Shown: positions 17,545-25,900 of the stretch, one piece after another
How positions within the stretch are numbered: the stretch's first letter is position 1
Layout of the letters: each line of letters opens with the position of its first letter
Assembly: GCA_002457215.1 (NCBI GenBank)
Contig: NTJZ01000003.1
Location: 124,001-188,000, forward strand
Origin: OM182 bacterium MED-G28
GTDB taxonomy: Bacteria; Pseudomonadota; Gammaproteobacteria; Pseudomonadales; Pseudohongiellaceae
Direction: 5' to 3'
Length of the DNA: 64,000 nucleotides
Notes under the pieces: model-generated
The model's database searches: none
What the model saw: the letters and a program-made list of their open reading frames with translations, nothing else
Told to the model about the DNA's origin: nothing
Made by a program: the position numbers and the translations under genes

Positions 17545-20500
17545 ATGTCCTTAATAACTTTTCATCCTGCAAGTGCAAATTGGTTTGAATCTCAGTTTGG
17601 TCAGGCCACTCAGGCTCAAGCCCAGGCCTGGCCTGCGATTCAGAGTGGTAAACACACTCTTATAGCAGCCCCTACCGGCAGCGGTAAAACCTTGGCTGCT
17701 TTCTATGCGGCTATTGATAGCCTAGTGCAGCGCGGAGTAAAGAGACAATTAAGTGTTGGTGTGCAAATCCTTTATGTTTCGCCGCTAAAAGCCCTTAGTA
17801 ACGACATCCATAAGAACCTAGAACTTCCGCTGGATGGAATTGCTGAACATATGCACCTGCTAGGTCAGGCGCCGGTGGATATCTCTATAGCAGTTCGGAC
17901 TGGGGATACACCGGCAAGTGAACGCCAAAAAATGGTAAAGAACCCTCCCCATATCTTGGTGACAACGCCTGAATCACTTTATTTACTGCTCACCAGTGCC
18001 GGCGGCCGGACGATGCTTTCTACGGTTTCCACCTTAATCGTGGATGAGATTCATGCCATGCTAGGGGACAAGCGCGGTTCTCATCTTGCACTCTCTATCG
18101 AGCGTCTACAAAACCTGATACGTGTTGACTCGGGTCAGCATTTGCAACGAATTGGGCTTTCTGCAACCCAGAACCCCATTGACATGGTAGCGAGATATTT
18201 AGTTGGCAACGGGAGTATAACGGATGAGAAAGATGAAAAAGGCGGGGTAAAATCCAATGTTGAATGTGAAATTGTTAATGCCGGTTTCCGACGGGAGATT
18301 GAAATTAGCCTAGAGGTGCCCGGCTCTCCGCTGACGGCTTTAATGAGTAATGAAGTTTGGGAGGAGCTTTACCAGCGCCTAGTTGAACTAATTCAACAGC
18401 ATGAAACCACCTTAGTTTTTGTAAATACTCGGCGCTTATCAGAAAGACTCGCACTCGCACTTTCTGAACGTCTTGGTAACAAATCTGTTTGTTCACACCA
18501 TGGGAGTATGAGTAAAGATCTTCGTCATGATGCTGAGCAAAAACTTAAAGCAGGTAATTTAAAAGTCTTAGTTGCTACAGCATCTATGGAACTAGGAATT
18601 GATATAGGATCGGTGGACTTGGTTGTACAGTTTTCATCACCTAAGAGTATAGCGACATTCTTACAACGTGTGGGTCGCAGTGGTCACTCTATTCATGGAA
18701 CTCCGAAAGGAATTTTATTTCCCTTAACGCGAGATGATTTAGTTGAAGCAGCCGCTTTATTGCAAAGTGTTAAGCAAGGCAAACTAGATCGCATAATAAT
18801 GCCAGAGCAACCAATGGATATTCTGGCTCAACAAATAGTTGCAGAAGTTTCATCAAATCCATCCGCTGCAAATAGCGGCGGTGACAAGACTGAAGGTTGG
18901 AGCCTAGATAAACTCTATTTTCTTTTTGTCAGAGCCTATCCTTACCGACATTTATCGAGGGATGAATTTGACACAGTGATTCATATGCTATCTGAAGGCT
19001 ATACTACTCGACGTGGCCGGCGCGGCACTCATCTTCATTTGGATGCAATTAACGATAAAATCAGGGCGCGCCGTGGCGCAAATCTTGTTGCGATAACTAA
19101 TGGCGGCGCCATACCTGATATGTTTGATTATCAGGTAGTACTGGACCCAGAAGATATTGTAGTCGGAAGCCTTAATGAGGACTTCGCGCTTGAAGCGCTA
19201 CCTGGTGATGTATTTACTTTGGGCACACATGCCTGGCAAATGTTACGCATTGATGGTCTTAAAGTAAGAGTCAGAGATGCGGAGGGCACGCAACCAACTA
19301 TTCCTTTTTGGTTTGGCGAAGGACTGGGCCGCACTCAAGAACTCTCGCTGGCAGTTTCCGATCTTAAACAGTCAATCTCTGATTTGCTTATAAGCGATTC
19401 GGCCAATGGGGCAATTCAATTCTTGGCAGATGAGATAAGCCTCCCTCGATCAGCAGCAGTGCAACTTACTGAGTACTTACAGTCTGGCTTAAATGCTCTG
19501 GGCGTAATGCCAACACGTGAGTCAATTGTTATGGAGCGGTTTTTTGATGAAGTTGGTGACATGCATGTTGTTATTCATTCGCCTTTCGGCAGCAGACTAA
19601 ATCGTGCGTGGGGTCTTGCTCTAAGGAAGCGATTTTGTAAATCATTTAATTTCGAGCTACAAGCAGCAGCTAATGAAGACAGCATAGTTATTTCATTGGG
19701 CTCAGTACATAGTTTTCCTTTAGACGACGTTTTTAAGTATCTGCAAAGTGCTACTGTTCGAGAAGTATTAATTCAGGCCATATTAGATGCTCCCATGTTC
19801 GAAGTACGATGGCGTTGGAATGCGACTCGCTCATTGGCGATTCAACGTAATAGAAACGGCAAACGGGTTCCGCCACAGTTTCAACGCATGGACGCTGAAG
19901 ATCTTGTGGCTCATGTTTTTCCAGATCAAATCGCTTGCCAGGAAAATATCACTGGTAGGCGAAACGTACCAGATCACCCTTTAGTTAATCAAACAATTAA
20001 CGATTGTCTTACGGAAGCTATGGATATAGTCGAGTTAGAACAGCTTATCGTCAGTATTGAAAACAATGAATTAACGTTGATTGCAAAAGATTTAAGAGAA
20101 CCATCTCCATTTGCACAGGAAATCATTAACGCCAGACCTTATGCGTTTTTAGATGACGCACCTTTCGAAGAAAGAAGAACCAATGCAATCCGTAATAGAA
20201 GTTGGGCGGATCCAGCCGAGGCAAAAGATTATAGTTTGCTCGACGTTGATGCAATAGTTCGAGTTCAAGAAGAGGCATGGCCATTTGTTAGAAGTGCAGA
20301 AGAGCTTCATGATGGACTCTTATCATTAGCTTACATCACTGACCAGGAATTTGAGCAACAGAAATACCAGCGCTGGCAAGAACAGCTCGCCAGTGACGGT
20401 CGTTTGTTGCAATTACAAAGCCACCCTAAAAAATTGTGGATCGCTACTGAATTATCGCCGCAATTTAAAACCCTATTCATTGAGTTTGACGAAAAAGTAA

Positions 20501-22074
20501 ATTTACCAGATTCGCTCCTAACTAAAGAGTGGACGCCCGAAACAGCATTAATCGAAATAGTTAGAGGTAGGCTGCAAGGTTTAGGTCCTGTGACTGCTCC
20601 ACGGATTGCAAGTGAGCTTAATCTCAGTTTAAGAAAAATCGAAGCAGCACTCATAGCATTGGAAGTAGAAGGGTTTGCCTTTCAAGGAAACTTTACTCCA
20701 ATTAGCTCCCAACAATTGGTAGCTAGAGAAGGGTCAGAGAAGAATCAAAAAATGGAATGGTGTGAGCGCCGCCTACTACAAAGAATTCATCGCTATACCA
20801 TTGATGCACATCGCAAGACGATTAAGCCTGTTTCATTGGAAGCCTACACAGAGTTTTTATTCGATCATCATCAGTTGTTATCGTTATCAGAAAAAACAGT
20901 AGATACAGCTCCCGCTTTGGATGGACAGACACAGCTGCAGAACACGCTAAATCTTTTGGATGGTGTCGCGTCTCCTGCTGGAGCTTGGGAAGCAGACATC
21001 TACCCTGCACGTATAAAAAATTATGATCCTAGCTGGCTCGATGTCCTATGCATTAGCGGCAAAGTTGCTTGGGGTCGTTACAGTTTGCCTTTAAATTTAC
21101 ATAGGTCTGGCAAACGGAAATCTTCAGGTCCCGTTAAGAGCACGCCGATCACTATGGCTACTAGGCAGAATTTGGATATTTGGCAAGCATTAGCGCAATC
21201 ACAGATAAGAGAAGAAGTAATTGAATACAGCGTGGTCGCTACTCGAATTGAGCAAGACGTAAAACAATTCGGTGCTAGTTTTTTTGATCAAATTCAAAAC
21301 CGTACTAGATTATTAAAAACGCAGTTGGAAGAAGGTTTGGCGGAACTCGTAAGCTATGGCCGAATTTGCAGTGATAGTTACACTGGATTGCGCGCACTGC
21401 TAACACCTGCTAATAAAAAACCGAGTGCGCATAGACGGCGTGGCCGTAAAGCAATGTTCGGTATCGAAGATGCAGGCCGCTGGAGTTTGCTTGATACTTA
21501 TCAGCGAGCAACGGCAAAGCTCGAGACTCCGATTGAAAGTAGGAAAAAGATATCATACAAATGGGAAGCATTAGATGATGAGCAAATGGAGCGACTAATT
21601 AGTATCTATCTGCAACGATGGGGAGTACTAATTCGGTCATTGTTAGAAAGAGAATCTTTCGCACCACCTTGGCGTGTTCTGTTAATGCATTTGCGCAAAT
21701 TAGAGTTACGTGGTGTCTTGAGAGGTGGCCGATTTGTTGCTGGAGTTGGTGGGGAGCAGTTTGCTTTTCCTGAAACTATTGATGATTTGCGTAAGTTTAA
21801 GAAGAAAACTCCAACTTCTTCTAATAAGCCATTTTATTGTCTGTCAGCTACTGACCCACTTAATTTACTCAACCTTACTTTACCTAATCGCAAACTACCG
21901 CGACTCCTTAAGAACCGAGTCCTCTATCAAGGCGGTATTCCAATTGCAGTGTTAGATAGTGGAGAAGTCCATTATCTGCGAGAAGTAGACGCAGAGCAGG
22001 AATGGAATACTCATCAAATGTTGCTTAAAAGAAATTTCCCAATACGTTTACGAAATTATTTAGGTAGTCTTTGA
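17545..22074 (+). CDS. lhr: Lhr: large ATP-dependent DEAD/DEAH helicase (Lhr-like, full length)
   Basis: Superfamily 2 3'-5' DNA translocase and RNA:DNA helicase, linked in other bacteria to DNA repair. About 1509 residues from the ATG at 17545; a GTG at 17527 is the alternative. Seen in order: Walker A APTGSGKT (43-49), DEIH box near 166-169, SATQNP, the motif VI string QRVGRSGH near 373-380, then the Lhr-core winged-helix/beta-barrel region and a long C-terminal Lhr-CTD. The total length matches E. coli Lhr (1538), so it is the long form. It stands alone, behind a perfect LexA-type operator, suggesting DNA-damage induction. No strong ribosome binding site is visible before either start. Confidence 0.95.
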   Translation: MSLITFHPASANWFESQFGQATQAQAQAWPAIQSGKHTLIAAPTGSGKTLAAFYAAIDSLVQRGVKRQLSVGVQILYVSPLKALSNDIHKNLELPLDGIAEHMHLLGQAPVDISIAVRTGDTPASERQKMVKNPPHILVTTPESLYLLLTSAGGRTMLSTVSTLIVDEIHAMLGDKRGSHLALSIERLQNLIRVDSGQHLQRIGLSATQNPIDMVARYLVGNGSITDEKDEKGGVKSNVECEIVNAGFRREIEISLEVPGSPLTALMSNEVWEELYQRLVELIQQHETTLVFVNTRRLSERLALALSERLGNKSVCSHHGSMSKDLRHDAEQKLKAGNLKVLVATASMELGIDIGSVDLVVQFSSPKSIATFLQRVGRSGHSIHGTPKGILFPLTRDDLVEAAALLQSVKQGKLDRIIMPEQPMDILAQQIVAEVSSNPSAANSGGDKTEGWSLDKLYFLFVRAYPYRHLSRDEFDTVIHMLSEGYTTRRGRRGTHLHLDAINDKIRARRGANLVAITNGGAIPDMFDYQVVLDPEDIVVGSLNEDFALEALPGDVFTLGTHAWQMLRIDGLKVRVRDAEGTQPTIPFWFGEGLGRTQELSLAVSDLKQSISDLLISDSANGAIQFLADEISLPRSAAVQLTEYLQSGLNALGVMPTRESIVMERFFDEVGDMHVVIHSPFGSRLNRAWGLALRKRFCKSFNFELQAAANEDSIVISLGSVHSFPLDDVFKYLQSATVREVLIQAILDAPMFEVRWRWNATRSLAIQRNRNGKRVPPQFQRMDAEDLVAHVFPDQIACQENITGRRNVPDHPLVNQTINDCLTEAMDIVELEQLIVSIENNELTLIAKDLREPSPFAQEIINARPYAFLDDAPFEERRTNAIRNRSWADPAEAKDYSLLDVDAIVRVQEEAWPFVRSAEELHDGLLSLAYITDQEFEQQKYQRWQEQLASDGRLLQLQSHPKKLWIATELSPQFKTLFIEFDEKVNLPDSLLTKEWTPETALIEIVRGRLQGLGPVTAPRIASELNLSLRKIEAALIALEVEGFAFQGNFTPISSQQLVAREGSEKNQKMEWCERRLLQRIHRYTIDAHRKTIKPVSLEAYTEFLFDHHQLLSLSEKTVDTAPALDGQTQLQNTLNLLDGVASPAGAWEADIYPARIKNYDPSWLDVLCISGKVAWGRYSLPLNLHRSGKRKSSGPVKSTPITMATRQNLDIWQALAQSQIREEVIEYSVVATRIEQDVKQFGASFFDQIQNRTRLLKTQLEEGLAELVSYGRICSDSYTGLRALLTPANKKPSAHRRRGRKAMFGIEDAGRWSLLDTYQRATAKLETPIESRKKISYKWEALDDEQMERLISIYLQRWGVLIRSLLERESFAPPWRVLLMHLRKLELRGVLRGGRFVAGVGGEQFAFPETIDDLRKFKKKTPTSSNKPFYCLSATDPLNLLNLTLPNRKLPRLLKNRVLYQGGIPIAVLDSGEVHYLREVDAEQEWNTHQMLLKRNFPIRLRNYLGSL

Positions 22075-22113
22075 ATAATTCAACCCAACTCGACCAAAAC
22101 ATACTTGAGAGAC

Positions 22114-22149
22114 AAAAAAATCCCGCTGCTGCCGAAGCAACAACGGGAT
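22114..22149 (-). terminator. Strong Rho-independent terminator (leftward)
   Basis: On the minus strand ATCCCG-TTGTTGC-TTCG-GCAGCAG-CGGGAT makes a 13-bp stem, counting two G-U pairs, capped by a C(UUCG)G tetraloop and followed by seven T. It can only act leftward, because the plus strand has no T-tract, so it does not serve lhr. Confidence 0.9.
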
Positions 22150-22345
22150 CTACTACTTATGGGAGCTAAGGAATATCAAAATTGTTAAGTATTCCCCTCC
22201 AGCATTCCAACACTGACTAAGCGTAGAAATAACCGGAGGCTCCCTTAATAGATTGACTATTGATGGGATCACCTCCTTTGAATACCAGGGTAGCCATGGA
22301 TGTCAGAAAGCTCCCCCTGTTAGAACTTCCAACACGTTTCTGCGT
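22117..22345 (-). ncRNA. Candidate structured small RNA (or leader/short-peptide transcript) ending at the UUCG terminator
   Basis: A leftward unit with no ordinary gene but a terminator too good to be accidental. Features on the minus strand: an AT-rich TATATA at about 22349-22356 that could be a -10; at least five GGA motifs; a 15-nt stretch (22265-22279) complementary to the 16S rRNA 3' end; and a second stem GGAGGGGAATA / TATTCCTTAGCTCC just before the terminator. A 26-codon frame (22217-22297, ATG start) begins MATLVFKGGDPINSQ and ends GASGYFYA; its KGGDP codons are the 16S-complementary stretch. It could be an sRNA, a CsrA/RsmA-type sponge, a leader peptide, or the 3' UTR of the DUF6164 gene 274 bp upstream. 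The 5' end is a guess. Confidence 0.4.
22265..22279 (-). promoter_or_regulatory. Extended Shine-Dalgarno-like sequence complementary to the 16S rRNA 3' end
   Basis: The plus strand reads GGGATCACCTCCTTT, which matches the universal 16S 3' tail (GGATCACCTCCTT). The leftward RNA therefore carries AAAGGAGGTGATCCC, complementary to essentially the whole anti-Shine-Dalgarno tail. No ATG, GTG or TTG lies at usable spacing downstream; it sits inside the 26-codon frame instead. Confidence 0.6.
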
Positions 22346-22618
22346 TTCTTATATAACAACTAATACTAAGAGTAAAGGTTCTATTACTGATCAATTATTG
22401 AGCATCGGCTCGCATTTCTAGAAAGTAAATTCTGCATTCTTTAACCTAGCTTTTTAATGGCTTATATGGATTGGTTTCATGCACACGAGTTGATTCTAAG
22501 TTATCGTTAGCTTGCCACTGCAATTAAACAGAAAAAGATTACGCGTTAATTATTCAAGGCAATGAACGTACTTATGAAAGGAATGATTTCTAGTACTTGC
22601 CTAATTAATCGTTCCTGG

Positions 22619-22978
22619 TTAGAACGATAAAAAGAACTTTAAAGAAAAATATAGGATCGCGATGGCTAAACCCATATAAAGAATAAAACGAGATGGATTT
22701 TCGGTAAAACTGTGCCATAAAGTTTTAGCTTCGCCACTTTGTTTTTCTTGCTCATATTCTTCACGCATTTTTAAAGATCTTTGTTGCTGGTAGTCATCGA
22801 TGAGTCTCCGTGCGTGCTTATATTGTCCCTTTTTTTTTAGCCAAAGTGCTGGCATTGAGACACCCCAGTTTCCAGCAAAAGTTTCAAAAAACTCAATTTT
22901 ATTACTAGCCAACAATTCACGAACTTCCCGAGCTTCATCTTCAGGGACATGGTGCATTTTGAATAGAAGCTTTGACAT
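22619..22978 (-). CDS. DUF6164 family protein
   Basis: A 119-residue conserved gammaproteobacterial protein. The first 65 residues (MSKLLFKMHHVPEDEAREV, then ISFETF-like and GNWGVSMPALWL blocks) match the DUF6164 pattern, with a small alpha-beta domain like a DUF2007-type putative signal-transducing fold. The middle is a charged helix (about 66-88), and the C-terminus has one membrane helix (about 98-117). It is likely a cytoplasmic domain tethered to the inner membrane by its C-terminus. The function is unknown. It is divergent from the TraB/GumN gene. Confidence 0.8.
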   Translation of the reverse strand: MSKLLFKMHHVPEDEAREVRELLASNKIEFFETFAGNWGVSMPALWLKKKGQYKHARRLIDDYQQQRSLKMREEYEQEKQSGEAKTLWHSFTENPSRFILYMGLAIAILYFSLKFFLSF

Positions 22979-23179
22979 GGCTAATAATGGCTCAAATTGG
23001 CTTTTTATAGGATCTCGCGCATACTAGCTTAATTCAAATTTATTGCGACAAAAACTGGTAAGGTCTCAGCTATGAGAATAAATAGAATATTGGGAAAATA
23101 GAAAGTGTGCAAAATACAGAAAGTATGTAGCGTAAAGCAAGAACTGAGCATTTTTAAAGCGCAGAGAGTGTCGAGAAGC

Positions 23180-24046
23180 ATGAGAATGACTTACTTAATA
23201 TTGTCTTTTTTGCTTGCATTTTCAATAACCAATAGAGTAACTGCAGATTCCGCGGTTTGGCAAATTACCTCAGGTTCGAACTCAGTCTATTTGGGTGGCA
23301 CAGTCCATCTGCTGCGCCCAAGTGACTATCCACTGCCTGAAGAATACGAACAAGCCTATCAAAATTCTTCGCGGATATATTTTGAAACTGATTTAAGTGC
23401 AATGTCAGACTTATCGGTGCAAACGCAGATGTTACAACAGCTTACTTATCAAGATGGACGTTCGCTAAAAGGTGTTCTGTCAAACGAAGCCTACGCTGCA
23501 TTATCAGATTACACTAATGAGGTCGGAGCGCCTTTAATGATGATGGAGAAATTTAAACCAGGTATGGTTGTGAGTACGCTCCAAGTAATGGAATTTTACC
23601 GGATAGGATTTACCCCGGAAGGAGTCGATGCTTATTTTAATGCGCGGGCAATTAGCGATGCTAAATTCATCGGCCAGCTGGAAACTGTTATGGAGCAGAT
23701 AGGGTTTCTTGCATCAATGGGCGAGGGTAACGAGAGCGAATTTATCCTTCTATCCTTGCGAGATCTTGAAGAAACAGCTGACCTGATGGATGACATGATT
23801 GCAGCCTGGAGATCAGGTAATAATAGCGAGCTAGCAGATTTGTTTGTTAAGGAAATGAAAAGTGAGGCGCCGGAACTCTACAATAGCCTGCTAAGGCAGC
23901 GAAATCTCAATTGGATCCCTCAGATTGATCAGATGCTGAGAGATAATGGCACCGAATTTGTTTTAGTAGGCGCGGCGCACTTAGTCGGAGACGAGGGCTT
24001 GTTGAAGCTATTAGAAGCGAAAGGGTATCAAGTTACGCAACTATAA
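23180..24046 (+). CDS. TraB/GumN family protein (putative metallopeptidase-like, exported)
   Basis: A 288-residue protein of the TraB/PrgY/GumN family, related to the Tiki/EreA fold. A signal peptide occupies about the first 22 residues (hydrophobic YLILSFLLAFSI, cleavage near TADS). The two family signatures are present: GGTVHLLRPSDYPLP near the N-terminus and FVLVGAAHLVGDEGLLKLL near the C-terminus, each with the conserved His that aligns with Tiki metal sites. I start at the ATG at 23180 because it places the signal peptide at the N-terminus; GTG at 23105 would add an unlikely 25-residue charged tail. Function unproven. A terminator follows. Confidence 0.85.
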   Translation: MRMTYLILSFLLAFSITNRVTADSAVWQITSGSNSVYLGGTVHLLRPSDYPLPEEYEQAYQNSSRIYFETDLSAMSDLSVQTQMLQQLTYQDGRSLKGVLSNEAYAALSDYTNEVGAPLMMMEKFKPGMVVSTLQVMEFYRIGFTPEGVDAYFNARAISDAKFIGQLETVMEQIGFLASMGEGNESEFILLSLRDLEETADLMDDMIAAWRSGNNSELADLFVKEMKSEAPELYNSLLRQRNLNWIPQIDQMLRDNGTEFVLVGAAHLVGDEGLLKLLEAKGYQVTQL

Positions 24047-24076
24047 ACTGCTTAATCATAAACTCCGGAATCTGCA

Positions 24077-24113
24077 AAAACAGATAGACTTAGCTATCTC
24101 TCTGTTTTTTTTT
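24077..24113. terminator. Bidirectional Rho-independent terminator
   Basis: The sequence AAAACAGA-TAG ... CTA-TC-TCTGTTTTTTTTT forms an imperfect stem with a T-tract on the plus strand, after the TraB/GumN gene. The reverse strand also has a T-run after the same stem, so it can serve the convergent small gene at 24127. Confidence 0.75.
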
Positions 24114-24126
24114 AAAATAATCCGCC

Positions 24127-24303
24127 TCAACTAGTTTTATGGCTTAGCACTATCTGTCGTGGGCCACTAGTGGAGGTCTGACCACTAACACCTGACGGAA
24201 TTTGTTGCACTTTACCTCCGGCTTTCAAGAACGCTTCGATATGCTCTGCGAGGTCAGCGCGGGTGTTAACCACGGCGTCTTTTTTTGATGCTTTGCTAGC
24301 CAT
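24127..24303 (-). CDS. Conserved small protein with SutA-like AFLxxGGKVQxI motif
   Basis: A 58-residue protein read on the minus strand from an ATG at 24303 to a TGA at 24127. It has a basic N-terminus (MASKASKKD), then an amphipathic helix and loop ADLAEHIEAFLKAGGKVQQI, and a Ser/Thr-rich tail (PSGVSGQTSTSGPRQ). The helix-GGKVQ-I block resembles the C-terminal end of the Pseudomonas RNA-polymerase-binding protein SutA (EEFLSRGGKVQEI), but the acidic N-terminal half of SutA is missing, so this is family resemblance, not an assignment. It converges with the TraB/GumN gene on a shared terminator. Confidence 0.65.
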   Translation of the reverse strand: MASKASKKDAVVNTRADLAEHIEAFLKAGGKVQQIPSGVSGQTSTSGPRQIVLSHKTS

Positions 24304-25176
24304 AGATCAGTATCTCATTATTTCAAAAGCGGGCAAGTATACATGAAACCGCGTATTTCCGCTAATTGAGGGTGCTTTCAACGAGTGCAATGGAGGATTG
24401 TAATATGGGTTGGGCAGGTGGTTTGATGCTGAATTTGCCGAGCTTCATCCTAATTCTTTCCTCGCTATGAATTGAATAGTGAACGAAGCTTTTGAATACT
24501 TCGCTCGAAATACGTAATTCTGGATGCCGTTAAGTTAGATTTTCAATTTACGAGACAACCAAAATAAAACAGGTTCAAAGTTTTACTCAGCGAGTCTTTA
24601 AACCAGACTGTTTTCTTCGCCTAACAAAATAGTCAGAGTCGTAATCGCCAGGTAGCTGACCTATCAATCAATCCATGCTGGTTTTATAGATCACTTTAAT
24701 CTTAGCCAAGAGTTTCAGATCCGAGTGACAACCGTAGTCGCGAACAGTCTCGAAATCTTCCAATTGCTTTCCTGAGACATCGAGTAATCAAGCTCTTTCA
24801 TTTGTCGAATAACTAGCCTTTAATTACAGCTGGCTGACCTTTTCCTTAACACTTAACGCGATGGACAAAATCCTGAGTACCGTGGGTAACCGATAATATT
24901 TGATACAAGCATTGAGACTTAAGGATCGTCTAGGAATTAATAATTGCTCCCTTGTATTCGATTTATTTTTTGATAATTAGTAATTACTGAATGGTTATTC
25001 AAATAGAGTAGATTTAAGCCAAAACAATTGTTTTGCTATGATAAATAAGTCTTTAATTCAACTGTGAAATTTCTATTGATTAATCAAAGTAGTCAACAGA
25101 AAATCTAAATTTATAGTGAGTCTATTGAACTATTTGATAGAATCCTGAAAAATAAATCACAACATGACGATTACCC
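24304..25176. other. 870-bp gene-poor interval with a possible decayed coding remnant
   Basis: There is no intact gene. On the minus strand from about 24790 to 24590 one frame reads protein-like segments interrupted by stops (LLDVSGKQLEDFETVRDYG, then DLKLLAKIKVIYKTSMD, stop, LIGQLPGDYDSDYFVRRRK), which could be the wreck of a gene. The right part (24900-25170) is AT-rich and probably holds the slyD-like promoter. I see no repeat or RNA structure that I trust here. Confidence 0.4.
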
Positions 25177-25740
25177 ATGACTGAATCTGAAAATACACAA
25201 GATGAAGCTTCTGAACCGGCTGAAACATCGGATGACCGTATAACTTCGAATAAGGTAGTCGCGTTTCACTTTCGATTATGCGAGGTCAATGAGCAAGGCG
25301 AACATAGCGAGTGGTTGGAGCAATCCAATAATCGAGAACCTCTGTATTACCTCCATGGTTTCCATAACGTCATTGTCGGTGTTGAAAAAGCGCTAGATGG
25401 AAAACAAAAAGGTGACAAGATCCAAATTACATTGGAGCCTGACGAAGCCTATGGTCAGCGCAATCCAGAGCATCTTCAACGCATTCCTTTAAAACACTTG
25501 CAACTACCCGATGGAATTAAGAAAGCTGCAGTTGGGGGCCTTGCTAGAGCAAGGTCAGAAAGAGGCTGGCATAACGCAATAATACTAAAAGCAGGAAAAT
25601 TCACAGCTGACGTTGATTTTAATCATCCATTTGCGGGTCGTACTTTGCACTATGAAATCGAAGTTGATACGGTTCGAGATGCTACTGTTGAGGAAATAGC
25701 TCAGGGCCATGTACACGGCGCAGGTGGACATCAGCACTAA
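25177..25740 (+). CDS. FKBP-type peptidyl-prolyl isomerase, SlyD-like
   Basis: A 187-residue cytoplasmic prolyl isomerase/chaperone of the SlyD type. The FKBP half-domains are seen as YYLHGFHNVIVGVEKALDGKQKGD and LEPDEAYGQRNPEHLQRIP, with the inserted flap (IF) domain around KHLQLPD...VGG. VDFNHPFAGRTLHYEIEV is the diagnostic SlyD block. It has a 23-residue acidic N-terminal extension (MTESENTQDEASEPAE...) and a short His-containing tail (HVHGAGGHQH), a reduced form of the metal-binding tail of E. coli SlyD. No clear ribosome binding site; ATG at 25177. It appears to be its own unit. Confidence 0.88.
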   Translation: MTESENTQDEASEPAETSDDRITSNKVVAFHFRLCEVNEQGEHSEWLEQSNNREPLYYLHGFHNVIVGVEKALDGKQKGDKIQITLEPDEAYGQRNPEHLQRIPLKHLQLPDGIKKAAVGGLARARSERGWHNAIILKAGKFTADVDFNHPFAGRTLHYEIEVDTVRDATVEEIAQGHVHGAGGHQH

Positions 25741-25900
25741 AGGGCTATGTCTTAAATGAGGAATTAGATTCTTTAAGATGAGAGCTCGCATTGGGACCAA
25801 CTAGTATTGTTGTGATAGAGTTAATCGCCTGCTACTTTGAAACTATAACCGCCCAAATTTAAATAGTCGTAATGGGCCAAAAATAAGAGAGATAACAACA

